From Thermoplasmatota archaeon (GTDB lineage: Archaea > Thermoplasmatota > E2 > DHVEG-1), in the NCBI GenBank assembly GCA_030601705.1, contig JAUWBM010000010.1, positions 1 through 44,640 on the forward strand: a stretch of DNA of 44,640 bases, given 5' to 3'. The position numbers and the translations under genes were made by a program. Below, one piece after another: positions 21,102 to 30,072 of the stretch. The notes under the pieces are model-generated. The model searched no databases. It saw only the letters and a list, made by a program, of their open reading frames with translations, and was not told the origin of the DNA. Numbering within the stretch: position 1 is the stretch's first letter; the number at the start of each line of letters is the position of its first letter.

Positions 21102-23381
21102 TTATTTTTTATTTTTTTTACTCGGACATTCGGGATTTAGACACACCGTTGTAATGTCTTCCCCTTCACGTTTTATCTGAATAAGAGGCGTCTTACATTC
21201 ATCACATACCTTGTTTGTTGTGACAACATCACCTGTTTTTGGTAAAGAATATGTATTTTTGCATCTCGGAAAATTTGTGCAACCAACAAACCTATTTCCA
21301 CTTCGAGATGTTCGGATGACCATGTCATTTCCACATTTAGGGCATTTTCCAATCAAATCTGAAGATCCATCTGCAACTTTTGGACATCTAGGATTTAAAC
21401 ACAACTCTATCTTCTTTTTCCCTTTCAGCATCACTTGTATGACTGGTGCGTTACAGGCATCACATGTTTTATCGGTCTTATCAATCATACCTTTCTGAGG
21501 CAGGGGATATGCATTTCTACATGTGGGAAAGTTTGAGCAGCCGACAAATCGCTCTCCTTTTCTTGAATTCCGTATAATCATATCCTTTCCGCATTTCGGG
21601 CATTTTCCAATATGATTTTCTTTCATATGTGCACTTGTGATGCTTGTCTTTATTTTTTCTTTGTCATTTTCAAGTGTTTTCATCACGTCTGTAAGCATTT
21701 CTCTAGATTCTTTCACTGTCGTTTCAAGTGTTTTCTTTCCCTCCGCAATCAAACTCATATCTTCTTCTAAAACAGAGGTCATCTTTGGTTTAACAACCGC
21801 ACATTCAGTAAGTGCATCAATAACGGCAATAGCAATTGATGTTGGGATTAGGGAGGATCCAGAGATATATTTCCGCCCGTATAGTTTGTTAATGATTTCA
21901 TGACGTGTTGATTTCGTGCCAAGTGCGAGTTGCTCCATTTTAGCTATTAATGAACCTTGTGTGTATCTCTTCGGAGGTTTGGTTTTATCTTCTTTCAAAA
22001 CGATTTTTGGTATAGGAATTACTTCTCCCTTGTTGAGTTCTGGAAGAGGTTTTCGTTTCTCTCTAATATAGGCATAGATGCTTTTCCAATTAGGTTCAAT
22101 AAGCCGGTATCCGCTTGTTTTAAACTCCTCATCTGAAATAGTAATTGATGCATCAACTGTTTCTGATACTGCATCTTTTGCAAGGGTTGCAAGAAACCTT
22201 CTGCAGATGAGTTCATACACTTTCTCTTGCTCAGAAGTAAGTTTTTTACCAACTGGAACTCCAACAGGATGAATAGGCGGATGATCTGTTGTCTGTTTTT
22301 TCCCACGTGTCGGGTGTGCTCTTCCGTTTTTTATTATTTCTTGTGCTTCTTTTGAAAAAGAGGAATGTGAAAGTTTTTCTAAAATTCCTTTAATATTAAG
22401 AGAAGGCGGATAGACAGTGTTGTCTGTTCTTGGATAAGAAGTTAAACCAGACATATACAGTTCTTCAGCGACAGTCATTGCTTTTGAAGCTGAAAGATTA
22501 AGATACGATGCAGCTTGAAGAAACGTAGTTGTACTAAAGGGGGCAGGAGGCCTTTCTTGTTCTACAGTTTTTTTCACATCAGTAATTGTTGCTTGTTTGC
22601 TGTCTTTGACTTTATTGTAGATTTCTTGTGCCTGTTTTTCATCCCAGATTTGACCTTCAACATGTACTGCATCAAACAGTGTTTCTTTTTTTAATGTAGC
22701 AATTATCTTCCAAAACGTTTTCGGGTCAAAATTTTGAATTTCTTTTTCTCGCTCGACAAGAATTGCTAGAGTTGGTGATTGAACCCGTCCGATTGAGAGA
22801 AAATCCTTTCCCAAACGATTGGAAGTAAGTGAGATAAAACGTGTTAAAACAACACCCCAGACAAGATCAATGACTTGACGTGCTTCTCCAGCATTGGATA
22901 GATCGTAATCGACATCGGTTAAATTATCAAAAGCGTTTTTTATCTCATAACCAGTAATTGCACTAAATTTTGCTCTCTTTATTTGGTTAATATTCTTATT
23001 ATATTTTTTTATAAGATCAATAGCTTCAACACCAATGAGCTCACCTTCCCGATCAAAATCAGTTGCGATTATAAGATAAGGATTTTTATCAACAAGTATT
23101 TTCAGAGCCGCTGCAATATCTTTTTCACTAACCTTCTTACAAGGTTCAATATCAATAAGATTTCGTGGCGGTATATTCCCCCACAAGTTATATTCTGCAG
23201 AATAATCAAGATTTATGATGTGTCCTCGTAGCCCAACGACTTTCCAGGTTTCATCATCTTTTGTGAACTCATAAACAGGTGTTTTTCCCATCCGTATGCT
23301 TCTTGATTTTCCATTAGATAAAATGTATGCAATTCGGTTTGCAGCAATATTTTTTTCGCATATTACTAGAGTTTTTGACAT
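21102..23381 (-). CDS. topA: DNA topoisomerase I (type IA)
   Basis: This protein of about 759 residues relaxes negative supercoils. It has an N-terminal TOPRIM domain (VICEKN and TDFDREGE), the active-site tyrosine in GLTSYPRTDN (Tyr316 from the chosen start), and the KMEQLALGTKSTRHEI motif. The C-terminus holds two copies of a paired zinc-finger module, each with CPKCG...C...C and CD.C...C...CP patterns, giving four C4 fingers. I chose the ATG at 23381 because a TATA box at about 23412-23419 would start transcription around 23391, downstream of the earlier ATG at 23405. It is divergent from purE and convergent with gyrA. Confidence 0.94.
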   Translation of the reverse strand: MSKTLVICEKNIAANRIAYILSNGKSRSIRMGKTPVYEFTKDDETWKVVGLRGHIINLDYSAEYNLWGNIPPRNLIDIEPCKKVSEKDIAAALKILVDKNPYLIIATDFDREGELIGVEAIDLIKKYNKNINQIKRAKFSAITGYEIKNAFDNLTDVDYDLSNAGEARQVIDLVWGVVLTRFISLTSNRLGKDFLSIGRVQSPTLAILVEREKEIQNFDPKTFWKIIATLKKETLFDAVHVEGQIWDEKQAQEIYNKVKDSKQATITDVKKTVEQERPPAPFSTTTFLQAASYLNLSASKAMTVAEELYMSGLTSYPRTDNTVYPPSLNIKGILEKLSHSSFSKEAQEIIKNGRAHPTRGKKQTTDHPPIHPVGVPVGKKLTSEQEKVYELICRRFLATLAKDAVSETVDASITISDEEFKTSGYRLIEPNWKSIYAYIREKRKPLPELNKGEVIPIPKIVLKEDKTKPPKRYTQGSLIAKMEQLALGTKSTRHEIINKLYGRKYISGSSLIPTSIAIAVIDALTECAVVKPKMTSVLEEDMSLIAEGKKTLETTVKESREMLTDVMKTLENDKEKIKTSITSAHMKENHIGKCPKCGKDMIIRNSRKGERFVGCSNFPTCRNAYPLPQKGMIDKTDKTCDACNAPVIQVMLKGKKKIELCLNPRCPKVADGSSDLIGKCPKCGNDMVIRTSRSGNRFVGCTNFPRCKNTYSLPKTGDVVTTNKVCDECKTPLIQIKREGEDITTVCLNPECPSKKNKK

Positions 23382-23411
23382 TTCTGATTCTTGGAAGGTC
23401 AACATAACAAG

Positions 23412-23419
23412 CTTATATA
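23412..23419 (-). promoter_or_regulatory. TATA box of topA
   Basis: On the minus strand this reads TTATATAA, preceded by the A/T-rich AAATTAA. It is centred about 34 nt before the ATG at 23381, which leaves a leader of about 10 nt and rules out the ATG at 23405. purE on the other strand has its own box, TTTATATG, near 23456-23463. Confidence 0.55.
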
Positions 23420-23490
23420 ATTAATTTACGATATTCAAAATTTTAAGTTGAAACTATTTATATGTCAACAGTATTTCCGGATTTGAAAAC

Positions 23491-23937
23491 ATGAAAGTTC
23501 AAATAATAATGGGATCGAAATCAGATATGCCGGTTGCCGAAAAAGCAAAGAAAATATTAGAGGAATTTGGAGTTGATCATAGCATAAAAGTTGCATCGGC
23601 TCATCGAACACCAGATGTTTTAAAAGATATTGTTGAAAAAAGCGATGCAGATGTTTTCATAGGCATAGCAGGTCTTGCCGCAGCATTACCCGGAAGTATA
23701 GCATCACATACAACAAAACCTGTAATTGGAGTTCCCGTGAGCGGGAAAGTAAATCTTGATGCCATACTTTCAATTATTCAAATGCCTCCAGGCATACCAG
23801 TTGGAGCTGTTGGACTTGATCGTGGAGATAACGCAGCACTTCTTGCAGTTGAAATACTAGCAACAAAAGATAAAAAACTCATGAGTGAAATGGAAAAATA
23901 TAGAAAAAAAATGAGGGAAAAAGCACTTTCAAAATAG
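23491..23937 (+). CDS. purE: PurE: N5-CAIR mutase or AIR carboxylase
   Basis: This is a 148-residue PurE of the de novo purine pathway, producing 4-carboxy-aminoimidazole ribonucleotide. It shows [10 protein letters not shown] at the N-terminus, the active-site SAHRTPD, then [11 protein letters not shown] and IGVPVSGK, and QMPPGIPVG. Without knowing whether purK is present, the mutase (class I) and CO2-using carboxylase (class II) reactions cannot be separated. A TATA-like element at 23456-23463 would start transcription about 7 nt before the ATG. The GMP synthetase ATPase gene follows after 9 nt, so the pair is probably one purine operon. Confidence 0.9.
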   Translation: MKVQIIMGSKSDMPVAEKAKKILEEFGVDHSIKVASAHRTPDVLKDIVEKSDADVFIGIAGLAAALPGSIASHTTKPVIGVPVSGKVNLDAILSIIQMPPGIPVGAVGLDRGDNAALLAVEILATKDKKLMSEMEKYRKKMREKALSK

Positions 23938-23946
23938 TGATGAATC

Positions 23947-24894
23947 ATGTTTGATGCTGAAAAATTCATTGAAAAAAGCATTTCACAAATAAAAAAGGAC
24001 ATTTCTGGAAAAGCGTTAATTGCCTTCTCAGGGGGAGTAGATAGCGCTGTTTGTGCAGCTCTTGTTAACAATGCAATTGGCGATCGGTTAGTTGCTATTC
24101 ATATTGACACTGGTTATATGCGGAAAAATGAATCTAAAAATGTTAAAAACATGATGGAGGAAATGGGTTTAAACTATCGTTTTGTAGATGCAAGTAAAGA
24201 ATATTATTATACTTTAAAAGGTGTTGAAGATCCGGAGGAAAAACGTAAGATTATCGGAGAAAAATTCATTCGATTATTTGAAAAAACTGCTAAAGAAGAG
24301 GGTATAGAATACCTAGTGCAGGGCACTATTGCACCCGATTGGATTGAATCAGGCGATGAGCTTAGAGATACTATAAAATCTCATCATAATGTCGGTGGTC
24401 TTCCAGAGGACATGAAGATAAAACTGGTGGAACCACTGCGAGATTTGTATAAAGACGAAGTGAGAAAGGTTGCACGAGTGCTGAAATTACCTGTTTCAGA
24501 ACGACAACCGTTTCCTGGTCCTGGCTTAGCAATTAGAATTATTGGTGAGGCGACACCAAAAAGGACGGAAGTTGTAAGGGAGGCCTGTTATATCGTAGAA
24601 AAAGAGATTGAAAACGCTGTGAATCAAGGAATCATAGAAAAACCATGGCAATATTTTGCGGTTCTTATCCCCGTAAAAACCGTTGGGGTGCAGGGAGATA
24701 AGAGGGCATATGGCTATACGATAGCAATACGGGCAGTTCAAAGCGTTGATGCAATGACGTGTAAATACAGTCATATCCCCCATGAAGTACTAGACAACAT
24801 CTCCATAAAAATTGCCAATGCTCTTGGAGATGAAATCAACCGTATAGTATATGATGTGACAAATAAGCCCCCAGGTACTGTAGAATGGGAGTGA
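23947..24894 (+). CDS. guaAB: GMP synthetase ATP-pyrophosphatase subunit B
   Basis: This is a 315-residue PP-loop ATPase that adenylates XMP and aminates it with ammonia to make GMP. The PP-loop is FSGGVDSAV near residue 29, and the C-terminal GMP synthetase dimerisation domain has PFPGPGLAIRI and KPPGTVEWE at the end. Archaea encode the amidotransferase separately, as here: its gene follows after 28 nt, and the two form one enzyme. The ribosome site GTGATG overlaps the purE stop region. Confidence 0.95.
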   Translation: MFDAEKFIEKSISQIKKDISGKALIAFSGGVDSAVCAALVNNAIGDRLVAIHIDTGYMRKNESKNVKNMMEEMGLNYRFVDASKEYYYTLKGVEDPEEKRKIIGEKFIRLFEKTAKEEGIEYLVQGTIAPDWIESGDELRDTIKSHHNVGGLPEDMKIKLVEPLRDLYKDEVRKVARVLKLPVSERQPFPGPGLAIRIIGEATPKRTEVVREACYIVEKEIENAVNQGIIEKPWQYFAVLIPVKTVGVQGDKRAYGYTIAIRAVQSVDAMTCKYSHIPHEVLDNISIKIANALGDEINRIVYDVTNKPPGTVEWE

Positions 24895-24922
24895 AAAATT
24901 AGCTAATTAAAGGGAGGGCAAT

Positions 24923-25495
24923 ATGGTACGAATTTACGTTATAGATAATGGAGGACAATGGACACATAGAGAATGGCGTACATTAAGAGATATTGATGTT
25001 GATACGAAAATAGTTCCAAATACAACATCTTTTGAAGATTTAAACAATGAAAACATTGATGGTCTTGTTCTATCTGGTGGTGCACCACGTGTAGCATTAG
25101 AAGGCAAACTTGGAAACTGCACAGAATATCTAGAGAAAGCCGATTTTCCAATACTTGGAATATGTGCGGGGCATCAATTCATGGCACAGTTTTTTGGAGG
25201 GGAAGCAGCACCTTCAAAAGTACCAGAATTTGGAAAAATTGAACTTACATTGCTAAAAGACGATGAGCTTTTTGATGGAGTGCCAAAAAAATCAATAGTG
25301 TGGGAATCTCATAATGATGAGGTAACAGTTCTACCTAAAGCTTTTGAAGTACTAGGAGAAAGCGAAAGCTGTAAAATACAGGCAATGCGACATAAGGAAA
25401 AGCTGCTATATGGGGTACAGTTTCATCCTGAAGTTGAGCACACTGAATACGGCGAACAAATATTCAAAAATTTTGTTAACATATGTAAGAAATAA
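24923..25495 (+). CDS. guaAA: GMP synthetase glutamine amidotransferase subunit A
   Basis: This 190-residue class I amidotransferase supplies ammonia to the PP-loop subunit encoded just upstream. The catalytic cysteine is in GICAGHQ, and the His-Glu pair is in QFHPEVEHTEYG. Length is normal for archaeal GuaAa. The ATG is preceded by a GGGAGGG ribosome site. The gene is convergent with ubiX, with 4 bp between stops. Confidence 0.95.
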   Translation: MVRIYVIDNGGQWTHREWRTLRDIDVDTKIVPNTTSFEDLNNENIDGLVLSGGAPRVALEGKLGNCTEYLEKADFPILGICAGHQFMAQFFGGEAAPSKVPEFGKIELTLLKDDELFDGVPKKSIVWESHNDEVTVLPKAFEVLGESESCKIQAMRHKEKLLYGVQFHPEVEHTEYGEQIFKNFVNICKK

Positions 25496-25499
25496 GGTG

Positions 25500-26051
25500 T
25501 TATTCCCATCTTTTGAACAGATTATGTTCTAAACCAAGTTGATCGAGGACTTTACCTACGATAAAATCAACCAATTCTTTGATTTTCTCCGGCTTATGAT
25601 AAAATCCTGGCATTGCAGGAAGAATAACTGCTCCACTTTGTTTTGCAACAAGCATGTTTTTGATCCCGGGTAGATCCAACGGTGTTTCACGTACAACAAG
25701 AACGAGCTTTCTTCCTTCTTTCAAACAACAACTGGCAACCCTGGAAGTAAGCGTATCCCCATAACCGTTTGCAATAGCAGATAACGTTTTCATACTACAG
25801 GGAGCAATAACCACGGCATCCAGTTGAAAACTTCCACTTGCAGGGGCAGCGAACAGATCATCATTATCATAACAAAAACTCGCCTTCTTTTTCAGAGCTC
25901 CATAGTTATGCCCTGTTTCATGTTCCAATATTTTTTTTCCACTATCAGATACAACTAAATGCACTTCAACACCAGATTTAATCAATTCCTCGAGCAACCT
26001 TACACCATAAATACTCCCAGATGCCCCTCCGATGCTCAATAAAATTTTCAT
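25500..26051 (-). CDS. ubiX: Flavin prenyltransferase UbiX
   Basis: This 183-residue flavoprotein makes prenylated FMN, the cofactor for UbiD-type decarboxylases. The N-terminal LLSIGGASGSIYGVRLLEEL is the UbiX phosphate and flavin loop. APCSMKTLSAIANGYGDTL and LVLVVRETPL in the middle are also hallmarks. No UbiD partner is in the window. It lies 6 nt downstream of the GGGP synthase gene, so the two are probably cotranscribed; a link to quinone or lipid metabolism is plausible but inferred. Confidence 0.9.
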   Translation of the reverse strand: MKILLSIGGASGSIYGVRLLEELIKSGVEVHLVVSDSGKKILEHETGHNYGALKKKASFCYDNDDLFAAPASGSFQLDAVVIAPCSMKTLSAIANGYGDTLTSRVASCCLKEGRKLVLVVRETPLDLPGIKNMLVAKQSGAVILPAMPGFYHKPEKIKELVDFIVGKVLDQLGLEHNLFKRWE

Positions 26052-26057
26052 GAAAAT

Positions 26058-26795
26058 CTATTCCTCTATGGCCTTTATTATATTAGTTAAGGCCAGTTTC
26101 AAATTTTTTTCTTCCTCCAACTTTGTACCAGTAATAATAATATCTGCTCCAGCATGCGCTTTCTGTCTTGCCGTTTCTACACTTCTAATGCCCCCACCCA
26201 CGATAAGCGGGATATCAATACTTTGTTTGACCGCTTTAATCATTTTATTAGATACGGGAGAAGACGCCCCAGATCCTGCCTCAAGATAAAACAATTTCAT
26301 ACCTAGATATTGAGATGCGAGAGCATATCCAACTGCTGTTTCAATATCATCTTTTTTTATCAAATCAGCTTCACCAACTCTACCTGCGGTCATACCGGGT
26401 TCAACAATAACATATCCCATTGAGATTGGTTCAACTCCTGAACGTTTCACAAAAGGTGCTCCTTTAACATGCTCCCTGATCACATACTCTAAGTTCCTAG
26501 AATTCAAAAGACTCATAAAAAAAACAGCATCAGCATATTTACTCAAAAACCGGGCACCAGATGGAAACAAAATAACAGGCAGATCAGTGTTATCCTTAAT
26601 CGCTTTAACCGTATCATCCACTTGCCTCTGTGAAATTAATGTAGAACCTCCAACCATGATAGCGCTGCTACCTGCCTCTTCTGCTGTCTTTGCGATAGAG
26701 CCAGCATTTTCAGGATTCTGTTTATCCGGATCCAACAAAGAAAAATGCAACTTTTCCTTCTTCGTCATCTTAATAATATCTTCAGCTATGCTCAT
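26058..26795 (-). CDS. Geranylgeranylglyceryl phosphate synthase
   Basis: This 245-residue TIM-barrel enzyme joins geranylgeranyl diphosphate to glycerol-1-phosphate, the first committed step of archaeal ether lipid synthesis. It shows the start LLDPDKQNP, then IMVGGSTLI, LFPSGA, the YLEAGSGAS segment and VGGGIRS near the C-terminus. It belongs to the euryarchaeal type. A TATA-like TATTAAAT at 26821-26828 is centred about 29 nt before the ATG, so it probably has its own near-leaderless promoter. ubiX follows after 6 nt. Confidence 0.93.
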   Translation of the reverse strand: MSIAEDIIKMTKKEKLHFSLLDPDKQNPENAGSIAKTAEEAGSSAIMVGGSTLISQRQVDDTVKAIKDNTDLPVILFPSGARFLSKYADAVFFMSLLNSRNLEYVIREHVKGAPFVKRSGVEPISMGYVIVEPGMTAGRVGEADLIKKDDIETAVGYALASQYLGMKLFYLEAGSGASSPVSNKMIKAVKQSIDIPLIVGGGIRSVETARQKAHAGADIIITGTKLEEEKNLKLALTNIIKAIEE

Positions 26796-26835
26796 TCGGA
26801 ACCGAAATTAAACTCAACCATATTAAATGTTTACG

Positions 26836-27615
26836 TTAAGAAATGATCTTTTGAACTAATTCCTCGTTACAAGCCGCAATAACACTTGTTCTCTCATCCA
26901 AATTAAGAGGCATATCAAGCTGTTCACCATGGATATTTGTAACAACACCACCTGCCTCGCGTACAATAAGAGTAGAAGCAGCGATATCTGTCACACGCAT
27001 ATACTCCCTACCAACAACATAAAAATCCAACGCCCCAACAGATACCATACACATCTCAAGAGACGCAGAGCCAAGAGAACGAACAATATCTTTCTCAGCC
27101 AAAGAAAGCGTTAACTTATCAAAGTTTTTACCAAGAGTTAGAGAAGAGAGGACGTCGGTTGAATGTAAATCTGGAACGCCAACACGTTTATTGTTAAGGA
27201 ACGTACCATGGTTTTTCTCAGCGATAAAAGCATCCCCAGTTGGAATGTTTTTAACAATGCCATATTCAACATCACTAAGCCTTGACGTACCAACACCTAA
27301 GGAAACAGAATAAAATGGTATGCCTCGATATGCATTACGGGTACCGTCAACAGGATCCAAAACAAAAGTATACTCACCACTGAAATCCAAAAAACCAGAT
27401 TCCTCACTAAGAAGATTCACCTTCGTATCTGATCTCCTGATAAAACTCACTGCGACATCCTCAGCAACCTTGTCAATATACTTCGTAGGGGTACCATCAG
27501 CACCAATGCCAATATTAGTTCCCAACCTATGAAACTCAGTTGAACAGGTTCTTCTAACTTTTCTATAGATTTTATCAACGGTTTTATGAGCCAATAGCTT
27601 TATTTCCTCATCCAT
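26836..27615 (-). CDS. suhB: Inositol monophosphatase / archaeal fructose-1,6-bisphosphatase
   Basis: This protein of about 259 residues belongs to the lithium-sensitive phosphatase family. Metal-binding motifs are LLSEESGF, the DPVDGTRNAY signature, and the C-terminal VTDIAASTLIVREAGG (the last replaces the usual WD). Archaeal members often hydrolyse both inositol phosphate and fructose-1,6-bisphosphate. The ATG at 27615 is preferred because a TATA box at about 27634-27641, overlapping the end of the upstream gene, is centred about 24 nt before it, giving a leaderless start. An ATG at 27630 is the alternative. It sits at the end of the AMMECR1-pyrC series. Confidence 0.85.
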   Translation of the reverse strand: MDEEIKLLAHKTVDKIYRKVRRTCSTEFHRLGTNIGIGADGTPTKYIDKVAEDVAVSFIRRSDTKVNLLSEESGFLDFSGEYTFVLDPVDGTRNAYRGIPFYSVSLGVGTSRLSDVEYGIVKNIPTGDAFIAEKNHGTFLNNKRVGVPDLHSTDVLSSLTLGKNFDKLTLSLAEKDIVRSLGSASLEMCMVSVGALDFYVVGREYMRVTDIAASTLIVREAGGVVTNIHGEQLDMPLNLDERTSVIAACNEELVQKIIS

Positions 27616-27644
27616 ACACACACCGTTCATTGTATTTAATAATC

Positions 27645-28127
27645 TCAGCCGTTAAACGAAAACCAAATATATTGCCCAGTTAGAATAAGAAAAGTCATCA
27701 CAGATGCAGCAATAATAACTCCAATAAATATCGTAAGCAAGGATTTAGAAAACTTTAAATCAAAAAGATAAGCAATCAAAGAACCAGTCCAAGCCCCTGT
27801 AAACGGTAGCGGTATAGCCACAAACAAAATTAAACCAAGATACTCGTATTTCTGTATCTTACTATTCGCTCTTCTTCTGGTTCTTGAAAAAAGCCAATTC
27901 ATAATCCTCGTCCAAAATTTATAATTCCTTAAAAACTTCTCAGCAAATTTAAAAAACAGGAGAATAAACGGAACAGGGAGCATGTTGCCCGCAACAGCAA
28001 TGGGAAAAGCCTGCCACCAATCCCAACCAAAACTCGATATAGCAAAAGGTATAACATATCGAGATTCAAGCCAAGGTATCATAGATAAGAAAAATATCTG
28101 AAACCACTGAGGAAGTATGCCTATCAT
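27645..28127 (-). CDS. Putative small multidrug export protein (COG2426-type)
   Basis: This 160-residue protein has about five transmembrane helices. It fits the Sm_multidrug_ex family: SMIPWLESRYVIPFAI at the start, WWQAFPIAVAGNMLPVP in the middle, and AIPLPFTGAWTGSLIAYLF near the C-terminus. The family name is historical; its function is not established. It starts 3 nt after the pyrC stop, so it is translated from the same message. No obvious link to pyrimidine synthesis is visible. Confidence 0.8.
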   Translation of the reverse strand: MIGILPQWFQIFFLSMIPWLESRYVIPFAISSFGWDWWQAFPIAVAGNMLPVPFILLFFKFAEKFLRNYKFWTRIMNWLFSRTRRRANSKIQKYEYLGLILFVAIPLPFTGAWTGSLIAYLFDLKFSKSLLTIFIGVIIAASVMTFLILTGQYIWFSFNG

Positions 28128-28130
28128 TTT

Positions 28131-29417
28131 TTATTCTCCAACAAATCTGCCGAATCCTTGCTTCACCTGGATTTCATGCTCTTCTATAAGTTTTTCTCCT
28201 CTAACAAAAACATAAGTTGGGAATAATGCTGGCCAACCCTCAAACGGAGACCAACCACATTTAGAATGAAGATCCTCAGAATTAATCTTGCAATCTTCCT
28301 TGAGATCTACGACAACAAAATCCGCATCCCTCCCAACCTCTATTCTACCTTTGGGTACACCAAGCAAGTTAGCAGGATTCTCACAAAATAGCGAAATTAA
28401 TCTTTGAAAAGACAAATTTCCTTTTTTAGCCAAATATAAAAACAAAGGAAAAACAGTCTCGACACCTGGATGGCCAGAAGGAGCAGAACTAAATTCCACC
28501 TCTTTATCCTCCAAAGTATGAGGAGCATGATCCGACTCCAGTATGTCAATGAAGCCATTTCTTATTCCTTCAAACAAGGCTTCTCTATCGAAACTTGTTC
28601 TAATTGGTGGATTCACCTTATACAATGCTTGAGATTTTAGATTTTTTTCTACGCTAAGTAATAAATGATGAGGCGTAACACCAACGCTGATGTTTTTTGA
28701 TCTATTTTTTAGCAACTCCAGTCCTTCACATGAAGAAAGATGGCAAATGTGTATCTTTCCGTTACAGCCGCCTCTCGACATTTTTAGTATGCTCTTTATA
28801 GCGGTTTCTTCACACTCAGCTGGACGAGAATGAAGATGATCAATGAGATTATTTTCCCATGCCTTATGCCCATTAAGGCATTTATTATCCTCAGCATGAA
28901 TCAAAACGGGCTTACTAGTAGAGTTAATTCTTTTGAATGTCTGTTTTAAGTTATTTTCATCTAATCGCAAAGAATTTGTGGTGTTCCCAAAGTAAATCTT
29001 GAAACCACTACATTTTTCGGTCAACTCCTCAATATTTTCTACGTTGCCGTCTGTAACACCAGCATAGACACCAAAATCCACATATGCTTTCTTATTCGCA
29101 GATATAATCTTATTCGAGAGAGTCTGCAAAGACGTAGTCTGTGGAATTGTATTAGGCATATCAAAAATACAGGATACACCTCCAAAGGCTGCAGCCAGTG
29201 ACCCTGTAGAAAAATCCTCTTTATATGTCATACCTGGATCACGAAAGTGAACATGGATATCAATGCCCGCGGGAAGTATTAACTTAGAACCAAAATTATA
29301 ATGCTTGTCTCCCTTCAGTATCTTTTTGATAGCAGATATTCTACCATCTACTATCCCTATATAACAATTCGCGAAATCACCGTCGATATAGGCCTTGCCT
29401 TCAATTGTAACTTCCAT
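28131..29417 (-). CDS. pyrC: Dihydroorotase
   Basis: This protein of about 428 residues catalyses the cyclisation of carbamoyl-aspartate to dihydroorotate. It has the zinc motif DIHVHFRDPG, then GFKIYFG, a catalytic IHAED, HICHLSS, and the late DHAPH with its aspartate. The start is the ATG at 29417 (MEVTIEGK), with AGGGAG about 10 nt upstream; the frame is open further upstream only because it overlaps the AMMECR1 gene. It overlaps that gene by 17 bp, so the two are translationally coupled. Confidence 0.93.
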   Translation of the reverse strand: MEVTIEGKAYIDGDFANCYIGIVDGRISAIKKILKGDKHYNFGSKLILPAGIDIHVHFRDPGMTYKEDFSTGSLAAAFGGVSCIFDMPNTIPQTTSLQTLSNKIISANKKAYVDFGVYAGVTDGNVENIEELTEKCSGFKIYFGNTTNSLRLDENNLKQTFKRINSTSKPVLIHAEDNKCLNGHKAWENNLIDHLHSRPAECEETAIKSILKMSRGGCNGKIHICHLSSCEGLELLKNRSKNISVGVTPHHLLLSVEKNLKSQALYKVNPPIRTSFDREALFEGIRNGFIDILESDHAPHTLEDKEVEFSSAPSGHPGVETVFPLFLYLAKKGNLSFQRLISLFCENPANLLGVPKGRIEVGRDADFVVVDLKEDCKINSEDLHSKCGWSPFEGWPALFPTYVFVRGEKLIEEHEIQVKQGFGRFVGE

Positions 29418-30009
29418 CCAAGTTTTTCTCCCTGATTTTCCCCTTTGGTTCAATCTCGGTAAATATTTGCCCACTAAATTTGAATATTTTTGTATTTTTA
29501 TCGACCCATGCATCCGGGAGTAAACCCGCCTTTATACAAGTGTGAGATAAGAATTCTTCTTTTTCCCACCCTTGTTCTATGGGAACCTGAGGGAGAAGCA
29601 ACCCTTTATAGAATCCTTGCTCAACTATAAGTCCATCTCTTCCTATCTCAATGTTTGACAAATAATCTTGTGGTCGATCTACATTTATAAGTTCTGGTTT
29701 CGTTAAAATGGTAACTTCAATAAGTATATTATTAGTTTCATTTTCTTCTAAAGGGGGGAAACGAGGATCTCTAGTTGCTGACTTAGCTGATTCAATTATG
29801 GCTTCTTTCAAAGACATTATTGGGAGGGGGATCCCGATACATCCACGGAGATCGTGCCCAGGATATGTATGAAGAGTGGTAAATACGCCTTGTTTTTCTG
29901 AAAAAATTCCCTTTAACTCTGAGGTTGGAGTTGTACAATTTTTTACATACTGTTCTACGATACTTCTAGCTAACTTTACTGCGTTTATTCCTTCTTCTAA
30001 GCTAAGCAT
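29401..30009 (-). CDS. AMMECR1 domain protein
   Basis: This 202-residue protein has the invariant LRGCIG motif (about residues 54-59), with ARDPRFPPL-like sequence after it and the C-terminal domain segment LPQVPIEQGW. The family is conserved from archaea to humans, and its exact reaction is not settled; it is often found beside radical SAM and MEMO-type genes, none of which is visible here. A TATA box at 30031-30040 is centred about 25 nt before the ATG, predicting a leaderless message. It is the first gene of a series that continues into pyrC. Confidence 0.88.
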   Translation of the reverse strand: MLSLEEGINAVKLARSIVEQYVKNCTTPTSELKGIFSEKQGVFTTLHTYPGHDLRGCIGIPLPIMSLKEAIIESAKSATRDPRFPPLEENETNNILIEVTILTKPELINVDRPQDYLSNIEIGRDGLIVEQGFYKGLLLPQVPIEQGWEKEEFLSHTCIKAGLLPDAWVDKNTKIFKFSGQIFTEIEPKGKIREKNLDGSYN

Positions 30010-30072
30010 GGTAAAAAGTATTTGCTATGGTATTAAATAAAATTTGGTGAGGGGGTTTTTTTCTTCCATGTT

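Noticed and set aside
29418..29513. Longer N-terminus of dihydroorotase
   Set aside because: It is unrelated to the family, lies inside the AMMECR1 coding region, and a good ribosome site precedes the ATG at 29417.
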